From an uncultured Eubacterium sp. (GTDB lineage Bacteria; Bacillota; Clostridia; Lachnospirales; Lachnospiraceae), in the NCBI GenBank assembly GCA_934338065.1, contig CAKRGX010000010.1:7588-71587 (forward strand): a stretch of 64,000 nt of DNA, written 5' to 3'. How positions within the stretch are numbered: the stretch's first letter is position 1; every line of letters begins with the position of its first letter. This document shows, one piece after another, positions 9,266 through 16,743 of this stretch. The notes under the pieces are model-generated. The model worked only from the letters and a program-made list of their open reading frames with translations, did no database searches and was not told the DNA's origin. The position numbers were made by a program, and so were the translations under genes.

Positions 9266-9493
9266 ATGAGTGATTTGTCAGCAACTAATTGTGGCGGTGG
9301 ATGTTCCTGCAACGAGGGTAATTCTTCCTGCTGCTGGATCATTATTCTTCTTTTACTCTGCTGTGGCGGATGTGGAGGTAACGGATTCTCCGGCGGCATG
9401 GGCAATGATTGCAGCTGCATCATCTGGATCCTGATTCTGCTGTCCTGCTGCGGCGGTAATGGATTTAACAACGGATTTGGCTGCGGATGTTAG
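9266..9493 (+). CDS. Cysteine/glycine-rich 75-residue membrane miniprotein
   Basis: Preceded by TTAGGAGG with good spacing to ATG. The 75 residues hold 16 Cys and many Gly. Two hydrophobic segments (CCWIIILLLLCCGGCGG, about residues 22-38, and CSCIIWILILLSCCGGNG, about 49-66) are near-repeats of each other, joined by a Gly/Asn-rich loop, and the protein ends GFGCGC. Similar proteins in clostridial genomes are often auto-named after insect chorion high-cysteine proteins, which says nothing about function. A spore-coat, metal-binding or redox role is possible. CATAGGATA at 9226-9234 resembles the -10 of mother-cell sporulation sigma factors (weak). A strong terminator follows. Confidence 0.8.
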   Translation: MSDLSATNCGGGCSCNEGNSSCCWIIILLLLCCGGCGGNGFSGGMGNDCSCIIWILILLSCCGGNGFNNGFGCGC

Positions 9494-9548
9494 GACACAC
9501 CCAGGTAACACCACCGGTATAGGTATGTTCCCTTAAAGAACGTCCTAA

Positions 9549-9600
9549 GGAGCTGTCACTTTGACGGATATCATTCGTCAAAGTGCAGCTCCCTTTTTTA
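9549..9600 (+). terminator. Intrinsic terminator of the Cys/Gly-rich gene
   Basis: GGAGCTG plus CACTTTGACG (9549-9566, one bulged T) pairs with CGTCAAAGTG plus CAGCTCC (9576-9592) around a 9-base loop, giving 17 base pairs, followed by six Ts. Confidence 0.9.
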
Positions 9601-9750
9601 TTCCTGATCCGTATTCTCCTGTTGCAGTCTCCTTGTCAGATCATCTCCGTAATACCGCTGGCGATCTTCTTCAGACAAACATTGAAAACACTCCAGATCC
9701 ACCTCATATATCGTCGTTTCATCAACAATAAGTTTACTTTTCCGTTCCAT
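9598..9750 (-). CDS. 50-residue acidic hypothetical protein
   Basis: A short ORF from ATG at 9750 to TAA at 9600-9598, encoding 50 residues that start MERKSKLIVDETTIYEVDLE. It has a pair of cysteines in CFQC (residues 21-24) and a charged C-terminus. It sits in the 200-base gap after aroC, in the same direction, with about 50 bases between the aroC stop and its ATG; the ribosome binding site is weak (GGGTG). I recognise no family. The amino-acid pattern looks coding, and the stop falls exactly at the T-run of the opposing terminator. Confidence 0.5.
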   Translation of the reverse strand: MERKSKLIVDETTIYEVDLECFQCLSEEDRQRYYGDDLTRRLQQENTDQE

Positions 9751-9800
9751 AGTAAAGCACCCAGAATAATATGTTCTCTTTATTCTATGCAGAAAGAATC

Positions 9801-10904
9801 CTATTGCGTATAAAAATCCCGTATCTTGTCGATTCTTGATGTCATTCCGACAAACAGACGATCAACCAGAACCAATGCTGTCATAGCCTCCACAACAACC
9901 ACTGCACGGGGCATAATGACCGGATCATGTCTTCCCTTAATCTCTATCTCTACGTCTTCTCCCTGTGCATTTACCGTCTTTTGCGTCTGGAAGATAGACG
10001 GTGTCGGTTTAAACGCCGCCCGGATCACAATATCATCCCCATCGCTGATCCCACCTAGAATTCCTCCGGCAAAATTCGTATATTTTTTCACTTTTCCTTC
10101 CGGGCTCATATAAAAACTATCATTATTACCGGAGCCACAGCTCTGTGCCACAGCAAATCCAGCACCAATCTCAACACCTTTTACCGCACCAATAGAGAAT
10201 ATACTGCCGGCAAGCATAGCATCCAGCTTACCAAAAACCGGTTCACCTATTCCGGCAGGCATCCCCTGAACGACACATTCAACAATGCCACCAACCGAAT
10301 CATGTTCTCTCATTTTCTGTTCAAGAAACTCTTCCGCACGAGCCGACGCCTCCGGATCAGGCATGCGCAAAGGACTTTTCTCAACATATTCCATCCTCAT
10401 CCTGCTTTCCTCGCAGCACACAGGTCCAATCTGCCTGGTGTAGGCAGTAACGGATACCCCCAGCTCTTGTAATATTTTCATAGCGACCGCCCCTGCTGCC
10501 ACTCTTCCAATCGTCTCACGTCCGGAAGAACGGCCACCACCACGATAATCACGGAATCCATATTTTACATCAAATGTATAATCCGCATGTCCCGGACGAT
10601 ATACAGAAGCAATATTAGAATAATCTTTTGATTTTTGCGATGTGTTCATCACCATCATGGCAATCGGTGTACCTGTCGTTTTTCCTTCAAACACACCGGA
10701 CATAATCGTAACCTTGTCCCCTTCCCTGCGTGGTGTCGCATATTTCGTCTCCCCCGGTTTTCTCCGGTCAAGATACTTCTGAATATCCTCTTCACACAAG
10801 GATATCCCAGCCGGGCACCCATCCACAACAACACCTAATCCTTTCCCGTGCGATTCTCCCCACGTTGATATACGGAAGATTTCTCCTGTTACTGAGCCTG
10901 CCAT
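9801..10904 (-). CDS. aroC: Chorismate synthase
   Basis: Last step of the shikimate pathway: 5-enolpyruvylshikimate 3-phosphate to chorismate, using reduced FMN. The protein has 367 residues with the classic signatures GESHGKGLGVVVDGCPAG (about residues 15-32), YRGGGRSSGRETIGRVAAGA (about 119-138) and the C-terminal FKPTPSI block followed by GRHDPVIMPRAVVV (about 325-338). AAAGGA lies upstream of the ATG at 10904. It is transcribed away from the CheX-like gene. It probably feeds the tyrA-dependent tyrosine branch encoded at 32.7 kb. Confidence 0.97.
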   Translation of the reverse strand: MAGSVTGEIFRISTWGESHGKGLGVVVDGCPAGISLCEEDIQKYLDRRKPGETKYATPRREGDKVTIMSGVFEGKTTGTPIAMMVMNTSQKSKDYSNIASVYRPGHADYTFDVKYGFRDYRGGGRSSGRETIGRVAAGAVAMKILQELGVSVTAYTRQIGPVCCEESRMRMEYVEKSPLRMPDPEASARAEEFLEQKMREHDSVGGIVECVVQGMPAGIGEPVFGKLDAMLAGSIFSIGAVKGVEIGAGFAVAQSCGSGNNDSFYMSPEGKVKKYTNFAGGILGGISDGDDIVIRAAFKPTPSIFQTQKTVNAQGEDVEIEIKGRHDPVIMPRAVVVVEAMTALVLVDRLFVGMTSRIDKIRDFYTQ

Positions 10905-10932
10905 TTTTCTTACACATCCTTTCTCTAGTGTC

Positions 10933-10961
10933 TTGAACTTTTTCGTTTTCTATTGTATAAT
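10933..10961 (+). promoter_or_regulatory. Strong predicted promoter of the CheX-like/CheY pair
   Basis: TTGAAC (10933-10938) and TATAAT (10956-10961) have a 17-base spacer. AAAGGAGA and the ATG at 10991 follow. Confidence 0.75.
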
Positions 10962-10990
10962 ATTTCTAATATATTTGAAAGGAGATTTTT

Positions 10991-11857
10991 ATGTTTAGTC
11001 AATTTTTTGGTAATTATTTATTGGAAAACCAGAAAATCACCGCTGAGCAATTTTCCTCCTGCATGGATTACATAAAAGCAAACCGTGTAAAATTGGGGTT
11101 AATCGCAGAAAACGAGGGGCTTTTATCTCGTGCGCAGGCAGATGAACTGAATCACTTGCAGCAGCAGACAGATAAGCGTTTTGGTGATTTAGCAGTTGAA
11201 AAAGGTTATCTGACAGACGCAGATGTTACTTATCTTTTGGGTCATCAAGGCAATCCTTATCTGATTTTTATACAGGCTCTGCAAGAGAAAAACATTCTCA
11301 CCAGAGATGAAATTGACAACGCTATAAATGATTTCAAAACCAGCAACGGATACTCGGATGAAGTGTTACAGGCGATTCAGGATGGAAATATTGAAAAAAT
11401 CCTTCCTGCTTTTATTGACAAAGATAACGAAAAATACATTTCTCTGGTTGGTTTGACATTGCGAAACATCGTTCGTTTTGTCAGCTCTTATATCCGTATT
11501 GGAAAAGCCGCTGTTGTCTCTTCCATATCCGCACGATATATTGCCTATCAGCATACAACAGGTGACCATGATGGTTTTCTTGGTTTCACTTGTGATGATG
11601 ATGGTATTCTTTCAATCGCAAGTGCTTATGCCAAAGAAGTTTTTGATACCGTTGATGAAGATGCACTGGATTCTGTCTGTGAGTTTACTAATTGTATTAA
11701 TGGGTTGTATGCAACAGAACTCAGCTATCAGAATGTAACGATTGACATGTTGCCGCCTGAGTTCCTTTTTAACGGAACAGTTGATGGAACAGGCGATTTT
11801 CTTGTAATCCCTCTCTATGTTGAAAGCAAAAAGTCCAACATCATTGTAAAACTTTGA
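10991..11857 (+). CDS. Four-repeat MshEN-like array fused to a CheX/CheC-type phosphatase domain
   Basis: A 288-residue cytoplasmic protein. Residues 5-28, 34-57, 63-86 and 92-115 are four 24-residue units with 5-residue spacers. The third, RFGDLAVEKGYLTDADVTYL...Q86, fits the MshEN/GspE-N pattern RLGxxLxxxGx6Lx3LxxQ best. Units two to four are increasingly degenerate matches, with K34-L-G, E/N-x-G43 and Q57 in unit two. The C-terminal half (about 150-288) carries D227-x3-E231-x2-N234 followed by Pro255/256. This is the CheC/CheX/FliY phosphatase signature that dephosphorylates CheY-P. It is followed 87 bases later by a lone CheY, its obvious partner. Sensing of c-di-GMP by the repeats is inference. 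Confidence 0.75.
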   Translation: MFSQFFGNYLLENQKITAEQFSSCMDYIKANRVKLGLIAENEGLLSRAQADELNHLQQQTDKRFGDLAVEKGYLTDADVTYLLGHQGNPYLIFIQALQEKNILTRDEIDNAINDFKTSNGYSDEVLQAIQDGNIEKILPAFIDKDNEKYISLVGLTLRNIVRFVSSYIRIGKAAVVSSISARYIAYQHTTGDHDGFLGFTCDDDGILSIASAYAKEVFDTVDEDALDSVCEFTNCINGLYATELSYQNVTIDMLPPEFLFNGTVDGTGDFLVIPLYVESKKSNIIVKL

Positions 11858-11944
11858 TATTTTCCGGATATCAAGGGGCAAAAGATCTTTTGCCCCCTAC
11901 ATCATACGAATGGTATAGCATATTATTAAAGGAGACTTATTATT

Positions 11945-12307
11945 ATGGCAAAAGTATTAATTGTTGATGATTCACGTACTTCACGCCGTATTCTTCGAAA
12001 CATTTTAGAAGAACATGGACACGAGATCGTAGGAGAAGCTGAAAATGGACAGATTGGCTACGAAAAATACATCGAGCTGGATCCGGATATCGTAACATTG
12101 GATATCACTATGCCGGTTCTGGATGGATTAGGTTCTTTAGAGAAAATCATGACATATGATGACAAAGCACATGTTATCATGGTAACAGCAGCCGGTCAGA
12201 AGAACAAGATGGTCGATGCCATCAAATTAGGCGCTAATGAGTTTATACAGAAACCGTTTGAACCAGATCAGATCTTAACTGTTATTGCAAACTTATCAAA
12301 ATCCTGA
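11945..12307 (+). CDS. Single-domain response regulator (CheY-like)
   Basis: A 120-residue receiver domain with no output domain. The acidic pocket is D8-D9, the phosphoacceptor D53 (TLDITMPVLDG), the switch residue T81 (MVTAAG) and the conserved Lys K103 (QKPFEP). It has a TAAAGGAGA ribosome binding site. It is downstream of the CheX-domain protein and is probably its substrate. Close relatives in Clostridia act in chemotaxis or as stand-alone signalling receivers. No histidine kinase lies in the window. Confidence 0.93.
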   Translation: MAKVLIVDDSRTSRRILRNILEEHGHEIVGEAENGQIGYEKYIELDPDIVTLDITMPVLDGLGSLEKIMTYDDKAHVIMVTAAGQKNKMVDAIKLGANEFIQKPFEPDQILTVIANLSKS

Positions 12308-12353
12308 TCTATGTCAGGCTTTTTGGAGGATATTGTCGCTTTGTGAAATTAGA

Positions 12354-12407
12354 AATAGAAAAAGAAGTTCATTTTCCTCAAGATAAATGAACTTCTTTTC
12401 CTATTTT
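12354..12407. terminator. Bidirectional intrinsic terminator
   Basis: AAAGAAGTTCATTT (12361-12374) pairs with AAATGAACTTCTTT (12385-12398) around a 10-base loop. T-rich tracts follow on both strands, so it can end the cheY transcript (+) and the leftward small-gene transcript (-). Confidence 0.85.
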
Positions 12408-12454
12408 TATCCAATCTTAATGTGACGTGCCATTTTTATTGTTTTTTCTGATCA

Positions 12455-12604
12455 TTACTCAAAAAGTGAAATTCCAAATTTTATTTTTCTAAATATTTTA
12501 TAACCTATAACCCCCAAAAGTGATACAATCATATAAAGTGATGTTGTGACTCCACAGAATCCGCCGATAAAAATAATCAAATCCAAAAAAATTTTCTGAA
12601 CCAT
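12455..12604 (-). CDS. 49-residue single-span membrane peptide
   Basis: I chose the ATG at 12604 because AAGGAG lies nine bases upstream; the longer frame starting at 12643 has no such site. The peptide starts MVQKIFLDLIIFIGGFCGVT, has one long hydrophobic segment (about residues 5-34) and a basic tail (YKIFRKIKF). It is convergent with cheY and shares its terminator. No family recognised; a holin-like or small regulatory membrane peptide cannot be excluded. Confidence 0.45.
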   Translation of the reverse strand: MVQKIFLDLIIFIGGFCGVTTSLYMIVSLLGVIGYKIFRKIKFGISLFE

Positions 12605-12684
12605 AATAAAACTCTCCTTATATTCTGATATTTTATGCATCAAAAACTAACCTGCTATGCAGGCCATTAATAATATACATATAA

Positions 12685-13098
12685 TCAGAACATACGTGGA
12701 TTTTTTTTACCATCTTTGCGGTATAGATAGCGAAGCAGCCGGTTATGACTATTATGATCCCGTCTAACCTCACAGCTTCGCAAATATTTAGTCATCGAGA
12801 ATGTCCTCAAAAAGACATCAGAAAGTTCTCTGCCCGGAAAAGTAAACCGTATTGTGTTATTGATGCGTCTTCCTACATTACGCATTAAGCCTCTTGTCTC
12901 TGCCCGCTCCGAAAAACGCTCTGTACAAACAGCATATTTCACTTTCGTACTGTCAAGTCTTGTATTAGACGAGATCATACTTACGCTGTTTTGCGGTTCC
13001 CCTGTACGATTCGGCACATATTCAAAGCATATTCCACATATAATAAGAGAAAAAATATAGATAAAAATCATTTTTCTATTAAATCTCATTATGTGCAA
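12685..13098 (-). CDS. Hypothetical exported/anchored basic protein
   Basis: A 137-residue ORF, probably from TTG at 13098 with GAGGGGG about eight bases upstream. An in-frame ATG nine bases further on is the alternative. Residues 5-25 (FNRKMIFIYIFSLIICGICF) form a signal or anchor segment. The rest is highly basic, with many Arg (RRINNTIRFTFPGRELSDVF) and few hydrophobic stretches. It starts 24 bases after the YhfC-like gene, in the same direction. No family recognised. Confidence 0.5.
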   Translation of the reverse strand: MHIMRFNRKMIFIYIFSLIICGICFEYVPNRTGEPQNSVSMISSNTRLDSTKVKYAVCTERFSERAETRGLMRNVGRRINNTIRFTFPGRELSDVFLRTFSMTKYLRSCEVRRDHNSHNRLLRYLYRKDGKKNPRMF

Positions 13099-13122
13099 CG
13101 CAAAGACCCCCTCAAGTTGTAA

Positions 13123-13881
13123 TCAATTCTGTGGCTTTTGCATCTCCCCCCGGACAAACCAAAGACACGCAACAGCCAATGCTGTCAATAGGATACATAC
13201 AATGATTCTTGCCGCGAGCTGTGGAAGATAAGCATTCAAAATAACATCCGTAAACCGGATAAAAACATAAGCAAGCAGCGGCACCATAAAGCATACCAGA
13301 CGTTTTTTTTCTAAATAATACTTTCCTGCCAAAAATGCCATCCCCATAAAGATGAGAACCATCAATACATTGCGATAAGATGAAACATACAAACTCGCCG
13401 GTGAGGTTGACAAAATCCTATCCTTTGCAGCCGCATCACCAGTATATGTTCCTGTATTGATCTTAACAACATAATACATCTGAAATCCGTAATTCAAAAG
13501 CGTATAACCGATTCCAAAGCCAATCCCTACTGTTGCGGAACGATAGATTGAACGCTGCTTTGTATTGGTAAGATAAATTCCCCAATACATCCCAAGTGCC
13601 ACAAAAGCACCACTGATCAAAGCTTCTACTACCGCCACAAAAAAGGCATTTCCACCAGTTGCATTAAGCAAGCCTGTCAGATTGGTCAATGCCAGCAATC
13701 CAAGAAAACTATAAATGATCTCTTCCCATAAATAGCCTACGATACCATATCCAAGAGCACCTAACATACCTGTCTCAATTTTACTTGATCTCTTCCAAAA
13801 TATATAATAAGGAACAGCACCAATCAGAATAGGTAATACAATAGCAATAATAAGTGCCGTCATTTGTCCTATCGAAACCAT
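13123..13881 (-). CDS. YhfC-like multi-pass membrane protein
   Basis: 252 residues from the ATG at 13881, which has GGAAAGGA eight bases upstream; a longer frame from 13911 overlaps the hom stop but has no ribosome binding site. It has seven or eight hydrophobic helices. The overall pattern resembles the YhfC/DUF2324 family of putative intramembrane peptidases. One Glu-Glu pair is present in the second helix region (GYLWEEIIYSFLG), but the region where I expect the family's EExxR (EALISGAFVALGMYW) and GHG-type histidine motif (GIGFGIGYTLL) lacks those residues. Protease activity is therefore doubtful. It is directly downstream of hom, possibly in the same transcript. Confidence 0.6.
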   Translation of the reverse strand: MVSIGQMTALIIAIVLPILIGAVPYYIFWKRSSKIETGMLGALGYGIVGYLWEEIIYSFLGLLALTNLTGLLNATGGNAFFVAVVEALISGAFVALGMYWGIYLTNTKQRSIYRSATVGIGFGIGYTLLNYGFQMYYVVKINTGTYTGDAAAKDRILSTSPASLYVSSYRNVLMVLIFMGMAFLAGKYYLEKKRLVCFMVPLLAYVFIRFTDVILNAYLPQLAARIIVCILLTALAVACLWFVRGEMQKPQN

Positions 13882-13910
13882 ATCTATTTCCTTTCCATCA
13901 CTAAGCAGCA

Positions 13911-15116
13911 TTAGAATCCGACACGGATTCTTGTAATGAATGTAGTAAATCCGGAAACAGCCTCACTAAAAGCTCCTTCCGTCATTGGCTGTGTTATAAA
14001 GCCAACCTCACCCTCAATAACACCCTCAATCACTTCAATATCCTCGAAAACACTCTCTGCTTTTGATTTTTCAGAACTTCCAATACGCACAAAAAAACGG
14101 TTTGTCATCTCTTCAATCGGTGCAACTTCCTGTTTTTCATCATCCCATATCGTCATAACATTGGTGTTCATATGTTTCACCGCATCCACAACATCCGACA
14201 CTACTGCGCTTGCTGTAGCCTCTTTTCCTGCACCCTTTCCATAAAACATAACATCACCAAGCATATTTCCTGTAACACAGATTGCATTAAACACATCATT
14301 TACCGCATATAATGGGTTATCACTCCGTATCATCTGTGGAGCTACCATCGCATATAATCTGCCCCCGATCTTTTTGCTTGTACCAAAAATCTTAATTGCC
14401 GCCTCAAGCTTCTTCGCATATTTAAAATCTTCTGCTGTAATCTTAGTAATGCCCTCTGTATAGATATCTTCATAGTCTACCTGCTGTCCATAGGCAAGAG
14501 AAGTAAGAATAGCAATCTTTCTACATGCATCATAGCCTTCTACATCCGCAGTTGGATCTTTCTCTGCATATCCAAGTTCTTGTGCTTCCTTCAGCACATC
14601 GGCAAAGTCAGAACCTTCTTTTGCCATCTTGGTCAGGATATAGTTAGTTGTTCCATTCAAAATACCATTAATCTGCTCAATCTTATCTGCAGTAAGACTC
14701 TGATTTAATGGGCGAATGATCGGAATACCACCACCAACACTAGCCTCAAAGAGGAAATTAACCGTCTTTGTCTTGGCAATATGTACCAGTTCTGCACCAT
14801 ACATTGCTACAAGTTCTTTATTGGAGGTGCATACGCTCTTGCCTGCCAAAAGTGATTTTTTTACAAATTCATACGCCGGTTTCGTTCCTCCCATCGTCTC
14901 AACAACGATAGAAATCTCGGGATCCTCCAAAATGACATTAAAATCATGAACTACTTTACTCTGAATCGGATCATCAGGGAAATCTCTCAAATCCAATACA
15001 TACTTCACTTCTACTTCCTGATCTGCACGTTTTGCTATTATTTTTGAATTTGTGTTAATCACATGTACAACACCTGAGCCTACTGTTCCATATCCTAATA
15101 CTGCTATCTTAATCAT
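13911..15116 (-). CDS. hom: Homoserine dehydrogenase
   Basis: Reduces aspartate semialdehyde to homoserine in the threonine/methionine branch. The 401-residue protein has the NAD(P) loop VLGYGTVGSGVVHV (about residues 5-18), the catalytic block ILNGTTNYILTKM (about 152-164), YAEKDPTADVEGYDACRKIA (about 182-201) and a C-terminal ACT domain (about 336-400) expected to bind threonine. AGGAGG precedes the ATG. It overlaps the cheW end by 8 bases, so the two are translationally coupled, an unusual partnership. The last part (VSGFTTFITRIRVGF) closes the ACT fold. Confidence 0.96.
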   Translation of the reverse strand: MIKIAVLGYGTVGSGVVHVINTNSKIIAKRADQEVEVKYVLDLRDFPDDPIQSKVVHDFNVILEDPEISIVVETMGGTKPAYEFVKKSLLAGKSVCTSNKELVAMYGAELVHIAKTKTVNFLFEASVGGGIPIIRPLNQSLTADKIEQINGILNGTTNYILTKMAKEGSDFADVLKEAQELGYAEKDPTADVEGYDACRKIAILTSLAYGQQVDYEDIYTEGITKITAEDFKYAKKLEAAIKIFGTSKKIGGRLYAMVAPQMIRSDNPLYAVNDVFNAICVTGNMLGDVMFYGKGAGKEATASAVVSDVVDAVKHMNTNVMTIWDDEKQEVAPIEEMTNRFFVRIGSSEKSKAESVFEDIEVIEGVIEGEVGFITQPMTEGAFSEAVSGFTTFITRIRVGF

Positions 15117-15585
15117 TACTGCCTCCTGTTTTCATATCATCTACAACTTTTTGTACTGCTTTCCATTCATCCTCTGAAAGAATTCCATCAGAATTTATTA
15201 CTAAAACAAGAACCCCTTCACTTCTCACTATAAACTCAACATATGACGTTGCATCTGTCTTTACTAATGCCGGGAAAGACTGTATCTCATTATCTTCTGC
15301 TCTGACAATTTTGGAAATCCCGTCTGCAACAAAAGCTAACTTGCCATGTGTCGTTCTCAAGACGAAAAGCTTTGTATCAAACGTAATCTCTGTAACAGGA
15401 AGAACCAGCCGTTTTCTCAGATCAACTACCGGTATCCACTCATCACGTATGGATACTACGCCAGCCAGACATTCCGGCATTTCCGGTGTTTTAGCTGGTT
15501 CAATATAGTTTTCAACTCCTTGCATCCGGCTGACTTCCACGCCATATTTTTTGCCACTCAGAAAAAAAGTTACAATCTCCTTCAT
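15109..15585 (-). CDS. cheW: CheW-like chemotaxis coupling protein
   Basis: A 158-residue CheW domain linking chemoreceptors to CheA. Typical blocks are FFLSGKKYGVEVSRMQGVENY (the start of strand 1 and helix, about residues 7-26, slightly longer in sequence), LAGVVSIRDEWIPVVDLRKR (about 40-59) and VLVLVINSDGILSEDEW near the end. It has a GGGGATTGTGAAAA ribosome binding site. It sits between prfB and hom rather than in a che cluster, and overlaps hom. It may serve flagellar chemotaxis or a separate receptor array. Confidence 0.9.
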   Translation of the reverse strand: MKEIVTFFLSGKKYGVEVSRMQGVENYIEPAKTPEMPECLAGVVSIRDEWIPVVDLRKRLVLPVTEITFDTKLFVLRTTHGKLAFVADGISKIVRAEDNEIQSFPALVKTDATSYVEFIVRSEGVLVLVINSDGILSEDEWKAVQKVVDDMKTGGSND

Positions 15586-15602
15586 TTTTCACAATCCCCT
15601 TA

Positions 15603-16707
15603 TCATGAATTTATCCATTTTAAATACGCATTCATAAACATATCAATATCACCATCCAGGACAGCCGAAACATTCCCCGTCTCTGCCTCTGTCCGATGAT
15701 CCTTCACCATCGTATACGGTTGCATTACATAGGAACGGATTTGACTTCCCCAGCCAATCTCTTTGACCTCTCCTCGGATGTCTGATTCTTTTGCCAGATT
15801 TTCCTGTTCACGAAGAATAAGAAGCTTTGCCTTCAACATCTGCATTGCCTTGTCCTTATTCATATGCTGCGAACGCTCATTCTGGCACTGAACAACAATC
15901 CCTGTAGGAAAATGTGTAATACGTATTGCCGAAGAAGTCTTGTTGATATGCTGACCTCCTGCCCCACTGGAACGATATGTATCAATACGTATATCATCAT
16001 CTGATATTTCAATATCAATATCCTGTTCTATATCCGGCATAACATCACAGGATACAAACGAGGTCTGTCTCTTTCCTGCCGCATTAAACGGAGAAATACG
16101 GACCAGACGATGAACACCATGTTCACTTTTCAAATAGCCATACACATTTTCACCACTGATTTCTAATGTGACCGATTTCAAGCCGGCTTCCTCACCATCT
16201 AAGGAATCCAGCACAGAAACCTTGAACCCATGCTTATCTGCCCATTTTTCATACATACGGCAGAGCATACTGGCCCAGTCACAGCTCTCCGTACCACCGG
16301 CACCGGCATGAAGAGTAAGAATCGCATCTTCCGCATCATGTTCTCCGGTCAACATCGTTGTAATCCGCAGATTTTCAAATTCTTTTTGAAATTCTTTGTA
16401 CTCCTGTTGCACTTCCGGGATTATCGACTCATCACTCTCTTCATTCCCCATCTCAATCAGTGTCATGATATCTTCATATGCCATGCTGAGTTTATCCGCA
16501 CGATCAACAATATCTTTTAAATCCTTCACTTCTTTCATGTCAGCACTTGCCTTTTCTGCATCATTCCAAAAATCAGGTGCCTCCATATTTCGTTCCAGTT
16601 CTTCAATCCTTAACTTCTTTTCTGCTAAGTTAAAGTGAATCCCTTACTTCCAGAAGCGGTTTTTCAAAACTACTTAATTCTATACGAATGTTATCTAATT
16701 CAACCAC
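15603..16707 (-). CDS. prfB: Peptide chain release factor 2, expressed by programmed +1 frameshift
   Basis: RF2 reads UGA and UAA. The main frame (ATG at 16586) holds the anticodon-like SPF tripeptide (VRISPFNAAG) and the catalytic GGQ (SSGAGGQHINKTS), but lacks the usual N-terminus. That N-terminus is upstream in another frame: GTG at 16707, with AAGGTGG eight bases before it, encodes MVELDNIRIELSSFEKPLLE... for 25 codons ending CTT TAA C. A +1 slip on CTT (16635-16633) continues as AAC TTA GCA GAA into the main frame, giving about 367 residues, the normal RF2 length. The in-frame stop is UAA, not the usual UGA. The gene follows secA closely, as in Bacillus. Confidence 0.93.
16629..16645 (-). 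promoter_or_regulatory. prfB programmed frameshift site (CUU UAA C)
   Basis: On the minus strand a Shine-Dalgarno-like AAGGGA (16645-16640) lies four bases before the slippery CTT, which is followed by TAA and C. This matches the autoregulatory RF2 element, except for UAA in place of UGA. Confidence 0.85.
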
Positions 16708-16743
16708 TTTGATCACCACCTTAATTTATTTAAATAAACTTAT

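Noticed and set aside
9184..9471. 95-residue Pro/Gln-rich minus-strand ORF opposite the Cys/Gly-rich gene
   Set aside because: It is the antisense of a Gly/Cys-rich reading frame, has no ribosome binding site, and its odd composition is explained by the real gene on the other strand.
12605..12643. Longer start (MMHKISEYKE) for the 49-residue membrane peptide
   Set aside because: No ribosome binding site precedes it, whereas AAGGAG is well placed for the internal ATG at 12604.
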